Positions 39,801-49,811 are shown, numbered from the stretch's first letter. The stretch: DNA of 64,000 bases from Lachnospiraceae bacterium (GCA_029054245.1 JAIDFQ010000043.1:186001-250000); one strand, 5' to 3'. The notes: a model not told the origin generated them from the sequence alone. Numbers and translations: made by a program.

Positions 39801-40658
39801 ATGTTAAAGAGATTGGTACTGATTGGATATGATTTTAGTAAGCATATGAGCAGGAAAAACATCAGTGCGTTTGCGGCAAGCACGGCATTTTTCCTTTTCC
39901 TGTCGTTGATTCCGGCATTGATGCTGCTTTGTGCCATTATACCATATACTCCGCTTACGGAGGCGAACTTAATGAGCGCCGCCAGAGAAATTTCGCCGGA
40001 TGCCATGAATTCGCTGCTGATTACCATCATCAGAGACGTCTATGATAAGTCCATCGGGCTTGTATCTGCCAGTGCCATTATCACCCTTTGGTCGGCAGGG
40101 AAAGGCGTCCTGGCGTTGATGCGGGGATTGAATGCGGTCAATAATGTGGAGGAGGATAGGAATTATATTGTGCTGCGCATGGTGGCATGCCTGTATACGG
40201 TGCTGATGCTTGTGGCAGTGCTCTTGTCGCTTCTGATCATGGTATTTGGAAATTCGATTATCAAATTGATTGAAGGATTTATTCCCCAGACCTCTTATTT
40301 GTTCGATTTGTTGATGCATTTCAGGACACCGCTGATTTGGGCTGTGTTTACGGTTGTAATTGCGTCAATGTATGCTTACGTGCCGGGAACCCGCCTTGGT
40401 TTTAAAATGCAGCTTCCGGGAGCAGCTTTTGCGGCTGTGGCGTGGAGTGTCATGACATGGGCGTTTTCTATTTATATTGATGATTTTGACGGCTTCAATA
40501 CCTATGGAAATCTGACTACCATCATCATATTGATGCTCTGGATGTATGCAGCAATGTATATCATATTGGCAGGGGCATACATTAACCGCTATTTTAAACC
40601 TGCATTTCAGTTTTTTGTTGGAAAAAAGCATATTGACAGGAAGGAAAAGATTGGCTAA
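39801..40658 (+). CDS. YihY/BrkB-family membrane protein
   Basis: A 285-residue polytopic protein with about six membrane segments. FAASTAFFLFLSLIPALMLL, SASAIITLWSAGKGVLALMRGLNAV and WMYAAMYIILAGAYINRYF are the conserved segments of the YihY/virulence factor BrkB family (once named RNase BN in error). Function is unsettled; transport or lipid-related roles have been proposed for relatives. It follows the SpoIID-like gene by 22 bases, so the two are probably co-transcribed. Confidence 0.88.
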   Translation: MLKRLVLIGYDFSKHMSRKNISAFAASTAFFLFLSLIPALMLLCAIIPYTPLTEANLMSAAREISPDAMNSLLITIIRDVYDKSIGLVSASAIITLWSAGKGVLALMRGLNAVNNVEEDRNYIVLRMVACLYTVLMLVAVLLSLLIMVFGNSIIKLIEGFIPQTSYLFDLLMHFRTPLIWAVFTVVIASMYAYVPGTRLGFKMQLPGAAFAAVAWSVMTWAFSIYIDDFDGFNTYGNLTTIIILMLWMYAAMYIILAGAYINRYFKPAFQFFVGKKHIDRKEKIG

Positions 40659-40670
40659 AATGATAAGCAG

Positions 40671-40700
40671 TTGAATAAGAAATGGCTGTGAAGGTGTATA
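40671..40700 (+). promoter_or_regulatory. Candidate promoter of the pheS leader
   Basis: TTGAAT (40671-40676), 18 bases, TGTATA (40695-40700). It places the transcript start near 40707, the beginning of the T-box leader. Confidence 0.5.
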
Positions 40701-40704
40701 GTAG

Positions 40705-40985
40705 CGCAAATATCTTCTATCAGAGAGAGGGAGTCACCGGCTGAAAGCTTCCTTAAGTTCAGATATTGTAATGTTGATCGGGTGATCGGTCAGCTGATGA
40801 AAGCGAATTTCCCACCGGAGCTTTTGGACCTAACACAGGCGGCATATTGCCGGGTATTAAAAACTGTAAGTAAGTCTGAACGTGAACGCGCGTTAAGTGA
40901 ATGAAGAGTCTGTCTTAATGACAGGAAATTGGGTGGTACCGCGGAAATTTCGTCCCTTGCATTATAAGCAGGGGATTTTTTTATT
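40705..40985 (+). promoter_or_regulatory. T-box riboswitch (phenylalanine) ahead of pheST
   Basis: The leader shows the early AGAGAG region (40722-40728), a long stem I, a Phe codon TTT/TTC in GCGAATTTCCC (40808-40811), and the invariant T-box TGGTACCGCG (40934-40943) in the antiterminator. A terminator follows: TCCCTTGC (40953-40960) pairs with the GCAGGGGA (40968-40975) arm, then a T-run. Uncharged tRNA-Phe would pair with the codon and the T-box bulge and allow readthrough into pheS. Confidence 0.92.
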
Positions 40986-41080
40986 CCCACGAGCAAGGAG
41001 CCGGCGTGTCCACATGTTAATTGGCGGCCGGCGCGAGGATTAGGCGAATGTGCTTGCAAAAAGGAGAAAGGATAAGCGTG

Positions 41081-42100
41081 ATGAAAGAAAAATTAGAGCA
41101 GATCAAAGCAGAGGCTTTAAAGCAGATCGAAAGCAGTGATGCACTGGATAAGTTAAATGAGATCAGGGTGAACTATCTGGGCAAGAAAGGAGAACTCACC
41201 GCTGTCTTAAAGAGCATGAAAGATGTTGCTGCCGAGGACAGACCGAAAGTCGGACAGATGGTCAATGATACAAGGCAGGAGATAGAGCGTGTCTTAGAGG
41301 AAGCTAAGACCAGAATGGAAAATATGGTTTTGGAGGCAAGAATGAAAAACGAGACCATCGACGTGACCCTTCCTGCCAAAAAGAACCACGTAGGGCACCG
41401 CCATCCCAACACCATCGCCTTAGAAGAGGTGGAAAGAATCTTTGTAGGTATGGGATATGAGGTGGTGGAAGGCCCCGAGGTGGATACAGATTACTATAAT
41501 TTCGAGGCGCTCAATATTCCGGAAGATCACCCTGCTAAGGATGAGCAGGACACCTTCTATATCAATGGAGATTTCCTTTTAAGGACACAGACCTCCAACA
41601 CACAGGTTCATGAGATGGAAAAGGGCAGGATTCCCATCCGTATGATTGCGCCCGGAAGAGTGTTCCGATCAGATGAAGTGGATGCCACCCATTCGCCCTC
41701 CTTCCATCAGATAGAGGGGCTTGTAGTAGATAAGCATATTACATTTGCAGATTTAAAGGGAACACTTGCCGAGTTTGCCAGAGAGCTTTTCGGAGAGGAA
41801 ACAAAAGTAAAATTCCGCCCGCATCATTTTAATTTTACGGAGCCAAGTGCAGAGATGGATGTTTCCTGTTTTAAGTGCGGCGGCAAAGGATGCCGGTTCT
41901 GTAAGGGCTCCGGCTGGATTGAGATTTTAGGATGCGGTATGGTACATCCCAACGTGCTTACCATGAGCGGGATCAATCCCGAAGAGTATTCAGGATTTGC
42001 ATTTGGCGTAGGGCTTGAGAGAATCGCTCTGCTGAAGTATGAAATTGACGACATGCGGCTGCTTTATGAAAATGATATCCGTTTCTTAAAGCAATTCTAA
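41081..42100 (+). CDS. pheS: Phenylalanine-tRNA ligase alpha subunit
   Basis: A 339-residue class II synthetase subunit. It begins with a coiled-coil tRNA-binding region (about 1-85). Class II motif 2 lies in MIAPGRVFRSDEVDATHSPSF and motif 3 in FGVGLERIALLKY near the end. A FKCGGKGCRFCKGSGW segment has four cysteines as in many bacterial PheS. The length is the usual one. ATG 41081 is supported by GAAAGGA 9 bases upstream; the open frame extends further up but has no good site. Controlled by the Phe T-box, it forms an alpha2beta2 enzyme with PheT. Confidence 0.95.
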   Translation: MKEKLEQIKAEALKQIESSDALDKLNEIRVNYLGKKGELTAVLKSMKDVAAEDRPKVGQMVNDTRQEIERVLEEAKTRMENMVLEARMKNETIDVTLPAKKNHVGHRHPNTIALEEVERIFVGMGYEVVEGPEVDTDYYNFEALNIPEDHPAKDEQDTFYINGDFLLRTQTSNTQVHEMEKGRIPIRMIAPGRVFRSDEVDATHSPSFHQIEGLVVDKHITFADLKGTLAEFARELFGEETKVKFRPHHFNFTEPSAEMDVSCFKCGGKGCRFCKGSGWIEILGCGMVHPNVLTMSGINPEEYSGFAFGVGLERIALLKYEIDDMRLLYENDIRFLKQF

Positions 42101-42131
42101 CAGGCGAAATGAAGGAAAGGAAGGAAATGAA

Positions 42132-44552
42132 ATGAATACAGCGTTATCATGGATAAAAGCATATGTACCGGAATTAGATTGCACTGATCAGGAATACTGC
42201 GATGCAATGACTTTGACTGGCACGAAGGTAGAAAATTTTACACGGCTGGATAAAAATCTGGAAAAGATCGTAGTGGGGCAGATCGAAAAGATTGAAAAGC
42301 ATCCCGATGCGGATAAACTGATTATCTGTCAGGTGAACATTGGCAGTGAAGTGATTCAAATCGTGACAGGCGCTCCTAATGTAAAAGAAGGGGATAAGAT
42401 TCCTGTGGTGCTAGATGGCGGAAAGGTGGCAGGTGGTCATGACGGCGGTCCTCTCCCGGAGGATGGCATTGTGATCAAGACAGGCAAATTGCGGGGCATT
42501 GAATCAAAGGGAATGATGTGTTCCATTGAAGAACTTGGTTCTGACCGGAATATGTACCCCGATGCGCCAGAGCTTGGCATTTATATTTTCCCGGGAGACG
42601 TACAGGTAGGGGCAGACGCGGTGGAAGCGCTGGGTATGAGAGATACTGTTTTTGAATATGAAATCACATCAAACAGAGTGGATTGCTACAGTGTGCTTGG
42701 GATTGCAAGGGAGGCAGCCGCCACATTTCGCAAGCCTTTTGTACCGCCTGTGATAGAAGTAAAAGAAAATGGAGAAGATGTTAATGACTATGTTTCTGTG
42801 GAGGTGGAAGATCCTGATTTGTGTTCCAGATACTGCGCAAGAGTCTGCACAAATATCAAGATTGCTCCTTCACCGGAATGGATGCAGAGAAGGCTGCGCG
42901 CCAGCGGAATCCGTCCCATCAATAATCTGGTGGATATCACCAATTACGTTATGGAAGAGTATGGTCAGCCCATGCATGCTTTTGACTTAGATACGGTTGC
43001 AGGGCATAAGATTATCGTGCGACGGGCAAAAGACGGAGATGAATTCCAGACCTTAGATGAGCAGGTAAGAAAGCTGGATAAAGACATGCTGATGATCTGC
43101 GATGCAGAGAAGGAAATCGGTATTGCGGGAATCATGGGCGGTGAGAACAGCAAGATTACGGACGATGTAAAGACGGTGCTCTTTGAAGCCGCTACCTTTA
43201 ACGGACCCAACATCCGTAAGTCCGCCAAGAGATTGGGACTGCGCACGGATGCATCCGGTAAGTTTGAAAAAGGTCTTGACCCTCATAATGCGCAGGAAGC
43301 CATCAACCGTGCCTGCCAGTTGATTCAGGAGTTGGGCTGCGGGGAAGTGGTAAGCGGTATGGTGGATGTATGCCAGCCTATGAAGGATAAAGCCAGGATT
43401 AAATTCGAGCCGCAGAAGATCAATGATTTGCTGGGAACGGAGGTTTCCAGGGAAGATATGCTGGATATCTTCAAAATGCTGGAAATCGAGTATGATGAGA
43501 GCACAAACGAGCTTGTAGCGCCTACCTACAGACAGGATCTGGAATGCCGTGCCGACATTGCGGAGGAAGTGGCTAGATTCTTCGGATATGACAAGATTCC
43601 CACAACCCTTCCTACGGGTGAGGCAACTGCGGGAAAAATCTCCTACAAGCTGCGTATTGAACAGAAGGCAAGGGATATTGCGGAGTACTGCGGTTTTTCA
43701 CAGGGAATGAATTATTCCTTTGAAAGTCCCAAAGTATTTGATAAGCTTCTTCTGCCTGAGGATTCACCGCTTAGGAAGACGATTGTGATTGCCAATCCGT
43801 TGGGAGAAGATTTCTCCATCATGAGAACGATTTCTTTGAACGGAATGATGGCTTCGCTTGCATCCAATTACAATAGAAGAAATAAAGACGTAAGGCTGTA
43901 TGAACTGGGAAATATTTATCTGCCTCACCAATTCCCGCTGACGGAGCTCCCCGATGAGCGTATGCAGTTTACCCTTGGTATGTATGGGGAAGGTGATTTT
44001 TACACCATGAAGGGCGTTATAGAAGAATTCTTTGATGCTGTGGGCATGAAAAAGAAAACCGTTTATGATCCCAATGCAGGAAAACCGTTCCTGCATCCCG
44101 GACGCCAGGCGGATATTGTATATGAAGGTGAGACGGTAGGCTATCTGGGAGAAGTGCATCCAATTGTATGTAAAAATTATGATATTGCAACCAAGGTATA
44201 TGTGGCAGTGCTGGATATGCCTCTGATCGTGGATAAGACGACCTTTGACAGAAAATATGAAGGAATTGCCAAATACCCGGCAGTATCACGAGATATCAGT
44301 ATGGTGGTGCCCAAGAACATTCTTGCCGGGCAGATCGAAGCTATGATTGCGCAAAGAGGCGGTAAGATTTTAGAGTCCTATCAGTTGTTCGATATTTATG
44401 AGGGTGAACAGATTAAGGAAGGATTTAAGTCGGTGGCGTATTCTATCACCTTCCGCGCAAAAGACCGTACATTGGAGGAAAATGATGTTTCAGGTGCGAT
44501 GAAGAAAATTTTAAATGGTCTTGAAGGTTTAGGAATTGAACTGCGGCAGTAA
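42132..44552 (+). CDS. pheT: Phenylalanine-tRNA ligase beta subunit
   Basis: An 806-residue subunit. The EMAP-II-like tRNA-binding domain lies at about 40-155 (KIVVGQIEKIEKHPDADKL, then IVTGAPNV). The B3/B4 editing domain follows at about 205-380 (INNLVDITNYVMEEYGQPMH). The B5 domain and synthetase-like core come next (ADIAEEVARFFGYDKIP, then SFESPKVFDKL). A C-terminal anticodon-binding FDX domain ends the chain (YPAVSRDISMVVP). It aminoacylates and proofreads tRNA-Phe with PheS. The gene follows pheS by 31 bases with AAGGAAGGAA as ribosome binding site. Confidence 0.95.
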   Translation: MNTALSWIKAYVPELDCTDQEYCDAMTLTGTKVENFTRLDKNLEKIVVGQIEKIEKHPDADKLIICQVNIGSEVIQIVTGAPNVKEGDKIPVVLDGGKVAGGHDGGPLPEDGIVIKTGKLRGIESKGMMCSIEELGSDRNMYPDAPELGIYIFPGDVQVGADAVEALGMRDTVFEYEITSNRVDCYSVLGIAREAAATFRKPFVPPVIEVKENGEDVNDYVSVEVEDPDLCSRYCARVCTNIKIAPSPEWMQRRLRASGIRPINNLVDITNYVMEEYGQPMHAFDLDTVAGHKIIVRRAKDGDEFQTLDEQVRKLDKDMLMICDAEKEIGIAGIMGGENSKITDDVKTVLFEAATFNGPNIRKSAKRLGLRTDASGKFEKGLDPHNAQEAINRACQLIQELGCGEVVSGMVDVCQPMKDKARIKFEPQKINDLLGTEVSREDMLDIFKMLEIEYDESTNELVAPTYRQDLECRADIAEEVARFFGYDKIPTTLPTGEATAGKISYKLRIEQKARDIAEYCGFSQGMNYSFESPKVFDKLLLPEDSPLRKTIVIANPLGEDFSIMRTISLNGMMASLASNYNRRNKDVRLYELGNIYLPHQFPLTELPDERMQFTLGMYGEGDFYTMKGVIEEFFDAVGMKKKTVYDPNAGKPFLHPGRQADIVYEGETVGYLGEVHPIVCKNYDIATKVYVAVLDMPLIVDKTTFDRKYEGIAKYPAVSRDISMVVPKNILAGQIEAMIAQRGGKILESYQLFDIYEGEQIKEGFKSVAYSITFRAKDRTLEENDVSGAMKKILNGLEGLGIELRQ

Positions 44553-44580
44553 TACTGATACAGTAACACTGATGCAGTAA
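44547..44580 (+). repeat. Three-unit 14-bp tandem repeat at the pheT stop codon
   Basis: CAGTAA recurs at 44547, 44561 and 44575, exactly 14 bases apart, within the unit ACTGATRCAGTAAY. The first copy supplies the pheT stop codon. It ends just before the ribosome binding site of the next gene. Confidence 0.7.
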
Positions 44581-44594
44581 GAAAGGAATAAGTA

Positions 44595-46070
44595 ATGGAA
44601 AAGAAAAACACATGGGAAACGTACAGCGATAAACAGTTAAAGGAAGTGGATGTATTTGCAGATGAATACAGAAGCTTTCTGGATGAGGGAAAGACAGAGC
44701 GGGAATGCGTAGACTATATTGTAAATGCAGCAGAAAAAGAAGGTTACCGTGAACTGCAGGCAGTCATCAAAAAGGGTGAGAAGCTTAAAAAAGGCGATAA
44801 GGTATATGCGGTTTGGATGAATAAGTCGGTTGTCATGTTTCGCATCGGAGAGCGTCCTATGGCAGAAGGAATGAATATTTTAGGTGCACATATTGATTCC
44901 CCGAGACTGGATGTGAAGCAGAATCCCCTTTATGAAGATGGCGGTTTTGCCTATCTGGATACCCATTATTACGGGGGTGTGAAGAAATATCAGTGGGTGA
45001 CGATTCCCCTGGCGCTTCACGGCGTTATCGTCAAGAAGGACGGCACCGTGGTAGAGATCAATATCGGTGAAAATGAAGAGGATCCCGTTTTCTTCATTTC
45101 AGATTTGTTGATTCATCTTGCACAGGAACAGCTTGAGAAGAAAGCTTCTAAGGTCATTGAAGGCGAAGCGCTGGATATTATCATAGGCAATAAGCCGATT
45201 ACCTTCGGCAAAGAAAAAGCCGCAGAAAAGGAAGATAAGCACGGCGAAGAGACAGAAGGGAAAAAGAAGGATAAAAAGGACAAAAAGAATAAAGAACAGG
45301 CTAAAGAAGCTGTGAAAAAGGGTATTCTGGATATTTTAAAGAAGACCTATGATGTGGAAGAGGAAGACTTTTTATCTGCCGAACTGGAAGTGGTACCTGC
45401 CGGAAGGGCAAGGGAAGCAGGACTGGACCGCAGTATGATTTTAGCTTACGGGCAGGATGACAGAGTGTGCGCGTTTTCTTCTCTGAAAGCAATGCTGGAG
45501 GTGAAGGAGAGCAAAAGGACAGCCTGCTGTCTTCTGGTTGACAAAGAAGAGATCGGCAGTGTAGGCGCTACTGGTATGCAGTCTAAGTTCTTTGAAAATA
45601 TGGTGGCAGAGGTAATGAATCTGACAGGAGAGTATTCAGAACTGAATGTGAGAAGATGTCTGTCTTCCTCCTGCATGCTCTCATCGGATGTGAGCAGCGC
45701 TTTTGATCCGGCATTTGCATCCAGCTTTGATAAGAAAAATGTAGCTTTCCTTGGAGGAGGCATGGTATTCAACAAGTTTACCGGCTCTAGAGGAAAATCT
45801 GGTTCTAACGATGCGAATGCAGAATATCTGGCGCATATCCGACGGATTTTTGAAGAAGAGAAGATTAATTTCCAGACGGCAGAGCTTGGCAGAGTCGATC
45901 TTGGAGGAGGCGGCACCATTGCTTATATTCTTGCATTGTACGGCATGAATGTGATTGACAGCGGTGTGGCAGTCCTTAATATGCACGCGCCTTGGGAAGC
46001 GACCAGCAAGGCGGATGTGTATGAAACGAAACGGGGTTACAAAGCGTTTTTAAGAGGAGCTGACCTGTAA
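44595..46070 (+). CDS. M18-family aminopeptidase with charged insertion
   Basis: A 491-residue zinc aminopeptidase of family M18 that removes N-terminal amino acids. Metal and active-site residues are visible in [13 protein letters not shown] (H99, D101), [16 protein letters not shown] and the late [14 protein letters not shown] Lys/Glu-rich insert (about 207-240, with [12 protein letters not shown]) interrupts the region between the two halves of the enzyme. M18 enzymes are cytoplasmic multimers. The gene sits between pheT and queA, with a 1-base overlap to queA (TAATG), so it is part of the same transcript as queA. Confidence 0.9.
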   Translation: MEKKNTWETYSDKQLKEVDVFADEYRSFLDEGKTERECVDYIVNAAEKEGYRELQAVIKKGEKLKKGDKVYAVWMNKSVVMFRIGERPMAEGMNILGAHIDSPRLDVKQNPLYEDGGFAYLDTHYYGGVKKYQWVTIPLALHGVIVKKDGTVVEINIGENEEDPVFFISDLLIHLAQEQLEKKASKVIEGEALDIIIGNKPITFGKEKAAEKEDKHGEETEGKKKDKKDKKNKEQAKEAVKKGILDILKKTYDVEEEDFLSAELEVVPAGRAREAGLDRSMILAYGQDDRVCAFSSLKAMLEVKESKRTACCLLVDKEEIGSVGATGMQSKFFENMVAEVMNLTGEYSELNVRRCLSSSCMLSSDVSSAFDPAFASSFDKKNVAFLGGGMVFNKFTGSRGKSGSNDANAEYLAHIRRIFEEEKINFQTAELGRVDLGGGGTIAYILALYGMNVIDSGVAVLNMHAPWEATSKADVYETKRGYKAFLRGADL

Positions 46071-47110
46071 TGGATGCCCAGGGACTTAAGACTTCGGATT
46101 TTTATTTTGATTTGCCGGAAGAGTTGATTGCCCAGGATCCACTAGAGGACAGATCGTCTTCCAGACTCCTTTTGCTGGATAAGAATACAGGCAAGATTAG
46201 ACATGAGGTCTTTCGGAATATTGCGGATTACCTGGAAGCGGGGGATTGCCTGGTGTTGAATAACACCAAGGTTCTGCCGGCAAGGCTTCTTGGCATCAAG
46301 GAGGAGACAGGGGCCGCCGTTGAAGTGCTGCTCCTTAAAAGACGGGAAGCAGATATATGGGAAACGCTGGTAAAACCGGGCAGAAAGATGAAGCCCGGGG
46401 CGCGTCTTGTTTTTGGAGACGGCGCTTTAAAAGCGGAGGTTCTAGACGTGGTGGAGGAGGGCAACAGACTGGTCAGATTTACCTATCAGGGAATCTTCGA
46501 GGAAGTGCTGGACAGTCTGGGAGAAATGCCCCTGCCGCCTTACATCACCCATAAGTTGAAGGATAAGAACCGCTATCAGACGGTATATGCAAAGTATGAT
46601 GGTTCTGCAGCGGCGCCTACGGCAGGGCTCCACTTTACAGAAGAACTGTTAAGCAAGATTGAGCAAAAAGGAATAAAGCTGGCATATGTGACACTTCATG
46701 TTGGGCTGGGAACCTTCCGACCGGTAAAGACGGACAATATTCTGGAGCATCATATGCACTCTGAATATTATCAGATCACGGATCAGGCGGCAAGGACTAT
46801 CAATGAGGCAAAGAAAAGTGGACACAGGGTGATATGCGTGGGAACTACCAGCTGCCGGACCATAGAAAGCGCTGCGGACAAGAATGGAATGCTTAGAGAA
46901 TGCTGTGGAGATACGGAGATTTTTATCTATCCAGGATATCGCTTCAAAGTGCTGGATGGGCTGATTACAAATTTCCATTTGCCTGAATCTACGCTGGTCA
47001 TGCTGGTCAGTGCTCTGGCAGGGCGGGAAAATGTGCTGGGCGCCTACCAAGAAGCCATAGAAGAGAGGTATCGATTCTTTTCTTTTGGGGATGCCATGTT
47101 TATCATTTAG
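46070..47110 (+). CDS. queA: tRNA preQ1 ribosyltransferase-isomerase
   Basis: A 346-residue QueA. It transfers and rearranges the ribosyl part of S-adenosylmethionine onto preQ1 in tRNA to form epoxyqueuosine. Signature sequences are [21 protein letters not shown] at the start, [36 protein letters not shown] and [11 protein letters not shown]. The length is normal. The start codon overlaps the stop of the aminopeptidase gene by one base. No other queuosine genes are in the window. Confidence 0.95.
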   Translation: MDAQGLKTSDFYFDLPEELIAQDPLEDRSSSRLLLLDKNTGKIRHEVFRNIADYLEAGDCLVLNNTKVLPARLLGIKEETGAAVEVLLLKRREADIWETLVKPGRKMKPGARLVFGDGALKAEVLDVVEEGNRLVRFTYQGIFEEVLDSLGEMPLPPYITHKLKDKNRYQTVYAKYDGSAAAPTAGLHFTEELLSKIEQKGIKLAYVTLHVGLGTFRPVKTDNILEHHMHSEYYQITDQAARTINEAKKSGHRVICVGTTSCRTIESAADKNGMLRECCGDTEIFIYPGYRFKVLDGLITNFHLPESTLVMLVSALAGRENVLGAYQEAIEERYRFFSFGDAMFII

Positions 47111-47133
47111 TCCAATGAGTCAGGAAAATGGTT

Positions 47134-47631
47134 ATGACACATTCAAAAAGAAAGATAATTTATACAGTAATAGCAATATCTTTGCTGATTACGCTATATA
47201 GCATCATTTTTTATTTTTCGGCGGAAGACGGGGAAAGCTCCTCTGCCGTCAGCAGCAAGGTGACAGAATTTATTTGCCATATTTATTACAAAATGACTGG
47301 AGGCGGAGGCGGGGAAGCTGCTGCCCCGGGAGCAGCTTTGCCACTGGAAGCGATTATAAGAAAGCTGGCACATTTTTTGGAATATATGTGCGTCGGGTTT
47401 TTGTCTTACAGTCTTGTCGTTTTGTGGCATAAACCTGCTAAGCTGGGAAGCTTGGCTGTCATCTTGCAGCTTGTGATATCTGCGGGATTGGATGAATTTC
47501 ATCAGTCCTTCATCCCGGGGAGATATGCTTCGCTAAAAGATGTTGCGATAGATACAGCAGGCGGAATAGCGGGAATCCTTGTGATAGCAATAGTAATAAA
47601 AATAAAAAAATGCTGGCGGCGGATAAAGTGA
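47134..47631 (+). CDS. VanZ-family membrane protein
   Basis: A 165-residue protein with about four membrane helices and the VanZ-like core: IRKLAHFLEYMCVGFLSYS, then ISAGLDEFHQSFIPGRYASLKDVAIDTAGGIAG. VanZ from Enterococcus gives low-level teicoplanin resistance; most homologues have no defined role. ATG 47134 is preferred since AGGA lies 8 bases upstream; ATG 47128 is only 2-3 bases from it. The stop codon lies inside the loop of the terminator hairpin. It follows queA by 23 bases and ends that operon. Confidence 0.88.
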   Translation: MTHSKRKIIYTVIAISLLITLYSIIFYFSAEDGESSSAVSSKVTEFICHIYYKMTGGGGGEAAAPGAALPLEAIIRKLAHFLEYMCVGFLSYSLVVLWHKPAKLGSLAVILQLVISAGLDEFHQSFIPGRYASLKDVAIDTAGGIAGILVIAIVIKIKKCWRRIK

Positions 47632-47646
47632 CCGTCAGCATTTTCT
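47607..47646. terminator. Terminator overlapping the end of the VanZ gene
   Basis: AAAATGCTGGCGG (47607-47619) pairs with CCGTCAGCATTTT (47632-47644) with one wobble, and TTT tracts occur on both sides. The stop codon (47629-47631) is in the loop. It can also serve the convergent tyrA gene. Confidence 0.8.
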
Positions 47647-47686
47647 TTAAACATAAGGATGTTTCGCAAATTGTGGCATCCGTTAG

Positions 47687-48781
47687 TTAATAAATCGTGT
47701 AGCCTTTGGAACGAAGAATTTCAGAGGCTTTTTTTATGCTCTCTTCTTGATAGAACTCGACTTTAAGTACGCCGTCTTCTTGCTCCCGGTTGTGGACGAT
47801 GCCGATGTTCTTGATGCTGATCTGGTTGAGCGCCAGAATGGTTGCAATGGCGGCAAGCGCACCTGGTTCATCGGCAATCTCAATACGGATCGAAAATGTT
47901 TTTTTGATGGGTCCGCTGGAGGCATCGATAAAGGAGTCACGGTATTGCCTTGCATCATCAAAAAAATCATATAACTGTGCCGACTGGGATTGGTCGATCT
48001 GGGACCGAACCTGTTCCAGTGACTTTATATATTCCGCCAGAAGATGGGAGATATTGTCTTTGTTGGTAAGGCAGATCTGCTGCCACATCACGGGAGAAGA
48101 AGAAGCGATTCTTGTTATATCCTTAAAACCGCCGGCGGCGATCAGTTTCATGGTGCCTTCTTTGGAATCAGCAGTCTTGATGAGATTTACTAAAGAAGCG
48201 GCAACCACATGGGGAAGGTGGCTGATTGCTGCGGTCACATAATCGTGTTGTGTACAGGTAAGAACAAGGGGGATGGCTTCAAGGGAAGCAATGAACCGCC
48301 TGAATTCTTCTGTAACTGCGGGAGAAACTTCCTGACAGGGGGTCAGGATGTAGTAGGCATTTTGAAGAAGCAGCGCTTTGGAATTGATATAGCCTGTCCG
48401 TTCGCTTCCAGCCATTGGATGACCGCCGATGAACTGACCCGACAGTCCGGCTTTTTTTATATGCTTGTGGATATCGGTTTTTACGCTGCCTGCGTCGGTG
48501 AGAAGGCAGTCAGGGGAAAGATAGTTTTTTAATGTAAGAAGGTTCTTGTCATTTTCCGATACAGGGGCGCATAAAAAGATATAGCGGCACTGCGCAAATG
48601 CCTCTCCTATGGAAGGCAGGGCAAGATTGATGACACCGTCATTAAAAGCGGTATTTAGTGCCTCTTGGTTGATATCGTATGCAATCAGCCGGCTGGCTGG
48701 ATAGAACTGGCGGATCGCTTTTGCAATGGAGCCGCCAATAAGTCCAAGACCGATAAAGCCGCAAGTAAAATCATTTTTCAT
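47687..48781 (-). CDS. tyrA: Prephenate dehydrogenase with C-terminal ACT domain
   Basis: A 364-residue enzyme of tyrosine biosynthesis that oxidatively decarboxylates prephenate to 4-hydroxyphenylpyruvate with NAD+. The Rossmann start is CGFIGLGLIGGSIAKAI (residues 7-23). ADAGSVKTDI and GGHPMAGSERTGY carry the conserved catalytic His. A C-terminal ACT domain (about 290-364, starting RIEIADEPGALAAIATIL) probably binds tyrosine for feedback control. It follows aroF by 10 bases on the minus strand, forming an aromatic amino acid operon. Confidence 0.94.
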   Translation of the reverse strand: MKNDFTCGFIGLGLIGGSIAKAIRQFYPASRLIAYDINQEALNTAFNDGVINLALPSIGEAFAQCRYIFLCAPVSENDKNLLTLKNYLSPDCLLTDAGSVKTDIHKHIKKAGLSGQFIGGHPMAGSERTGYINSKALLLQNAYYILTPCQEVSPAVTEEFRRFIASLEAIPLVLTCTQHDYVTAAISHLPHVVAASLVNLIKTADSKEGTMKLIAAGGFKDITRIASSSPVMWQQICLTNKDNISHLLAEYIKSLEQVRSQIDQSQSAQLYDFFDDARQYRDSFIDASSGPIKKTFSIRIEIADEPGALAAIATILALNQISIKNIGIVHNREQEDGVLKVEFYQEESIKKASEILRSKGYTIY

Positions 48782-48791
48782 GAAAATCTCC

Positions 48792-49811
48792 TTATGCTTT
48801 GAAGGTTCTGCCGATCAGCTGGCAAAAAGGTGCAAGCTCTTCGGTAAGCGCCGTAAATTTCTGGAAGGTCAATGATTGAGGACCATCTGACAAGGCATGT
48901 GCCGGATCGTTATGTACTTCAATCATCAATCCGTCAGCATCGCATGCTACGGCGGCTTTTGCCATAGGCGCTACATATTTGTAGGAACCGGTAGAATGAG
49001 AAGGATCCACGATAATTGGCAGGTGTGTTTTTTGGCGCAGCACAGGGACCGCACTTAAATCGAGTGTGTTGCGGGTGGCTGTTTCAAAGGTGCGGATGCC
49101 GCGCTCACAGAGTACCACATTGGGATTTCCCTCTGCAATAATATATTCAGCAGCATTCAGCCATTCATCAATGGTGGCGCAGAGTCCTCTTTTTAAAAGG
49201 ACGGGAAGACCGGACTGTCCAGCTTCTTTCAGCAAGATGAAATTCTGCATATTGCGGGCGCCGATCTGAATCATATCCACATATTTAACCGCCGCTTCAA
49301 TCGCATCTAAACTTACCACTTCGCAGATGGTGGAAAGACCGGTGGCAGCGCCAGCTTCCTGCATATACTTAAGTCCTTCCTCTTCAAGCCCCTGGAAAGA
49401 GTAGGGAGAGGTGCGTGGCTTGTAAGCGCCGCCGCGCAGGATGGTTGCTCCGGCAGCCTTTACCGCTTCGGCAATACACATAAGCTGCTCATTGTTTTCC
49501 ACGGCGCAGGGACCTGCCATGATTGTAAGGTTTCCGGGACCGATGCTGGTGTTTCCAACCTTGACGGTGGTAGGCTCGGAATGAAATTTTCTGTTAGCCA
49601 ATTTATAGCTTTCCGTTATGGGGACAATATGGTCCACATCTTTGAAAATAGTCAGGGTTTCTGTGGAAAGTCTGGATTTGTCACCCACAAGACCGATGAT
49701 TGTGACTTCTTCACCTTTGGATAAGTGGACTTGAAGACCGTTTTCTTCAATATATTTGGAAACAGCCTGGATGCTTTTTTCGGAAGCATGGGGTTTCATT
49801 ACAATAATCAT
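48792..49811 (-). CDS. aroF: 3-deoxy-7-phosphoheptulonate synthase (type I-beta)
   Basis: A 339-residue DAHP synthase, first enzyme of the shikimate pathway, joining PEP and erythrose 4-phosphate. Residues 1-70 are the ferredoxin-like regulatory domain of type I-beta enzymes (MIIVMKPHASEKSIQ). The barrel has MAGPCAVENNEQL, TILRGGAYKPRTSPYSFQG, RNMQNFILLKEAG, CERGIRTFE and the metal-site VDPSHSTG. It precedes tyrA in the same operon, so flux to tyrosine is set at both ends. A promoter and a small hairpin (GGCAAT/ATTGCC, 49831-49858) lie just upstream; I see no T-box. Confidence 0.95.
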   Translation of the reverse strand: MIIVMKPHASEKSIQAVSKYIEENGLQVHLSKGEEVTIIGLVGDKSRLSTETLTIFKDVDHIVPITESYKLANRKFHSEPTTVKVGNTSIGPGNLTIMAGPCAVENNEQLMCIAEAVKAAGATILRGGAYKPRTSPYSFQGLEEEGLKYMQEAGAATGLSTICEVVSLDAIEAAVKYVDMIQIGARNMQNFILLKEAGQSGLPVLLKRGLCATIDEWLNAAEYIIAEGNPNVVLCERGIRTFETATRNTLDLSAVPVLRQKTHLPIIVDPSHSTGSYKYVAPMAKAAVACDADGLMIEVHNDPAHALSDGPQSLTFQKFTALTEELAPFCQLIGRTFKA

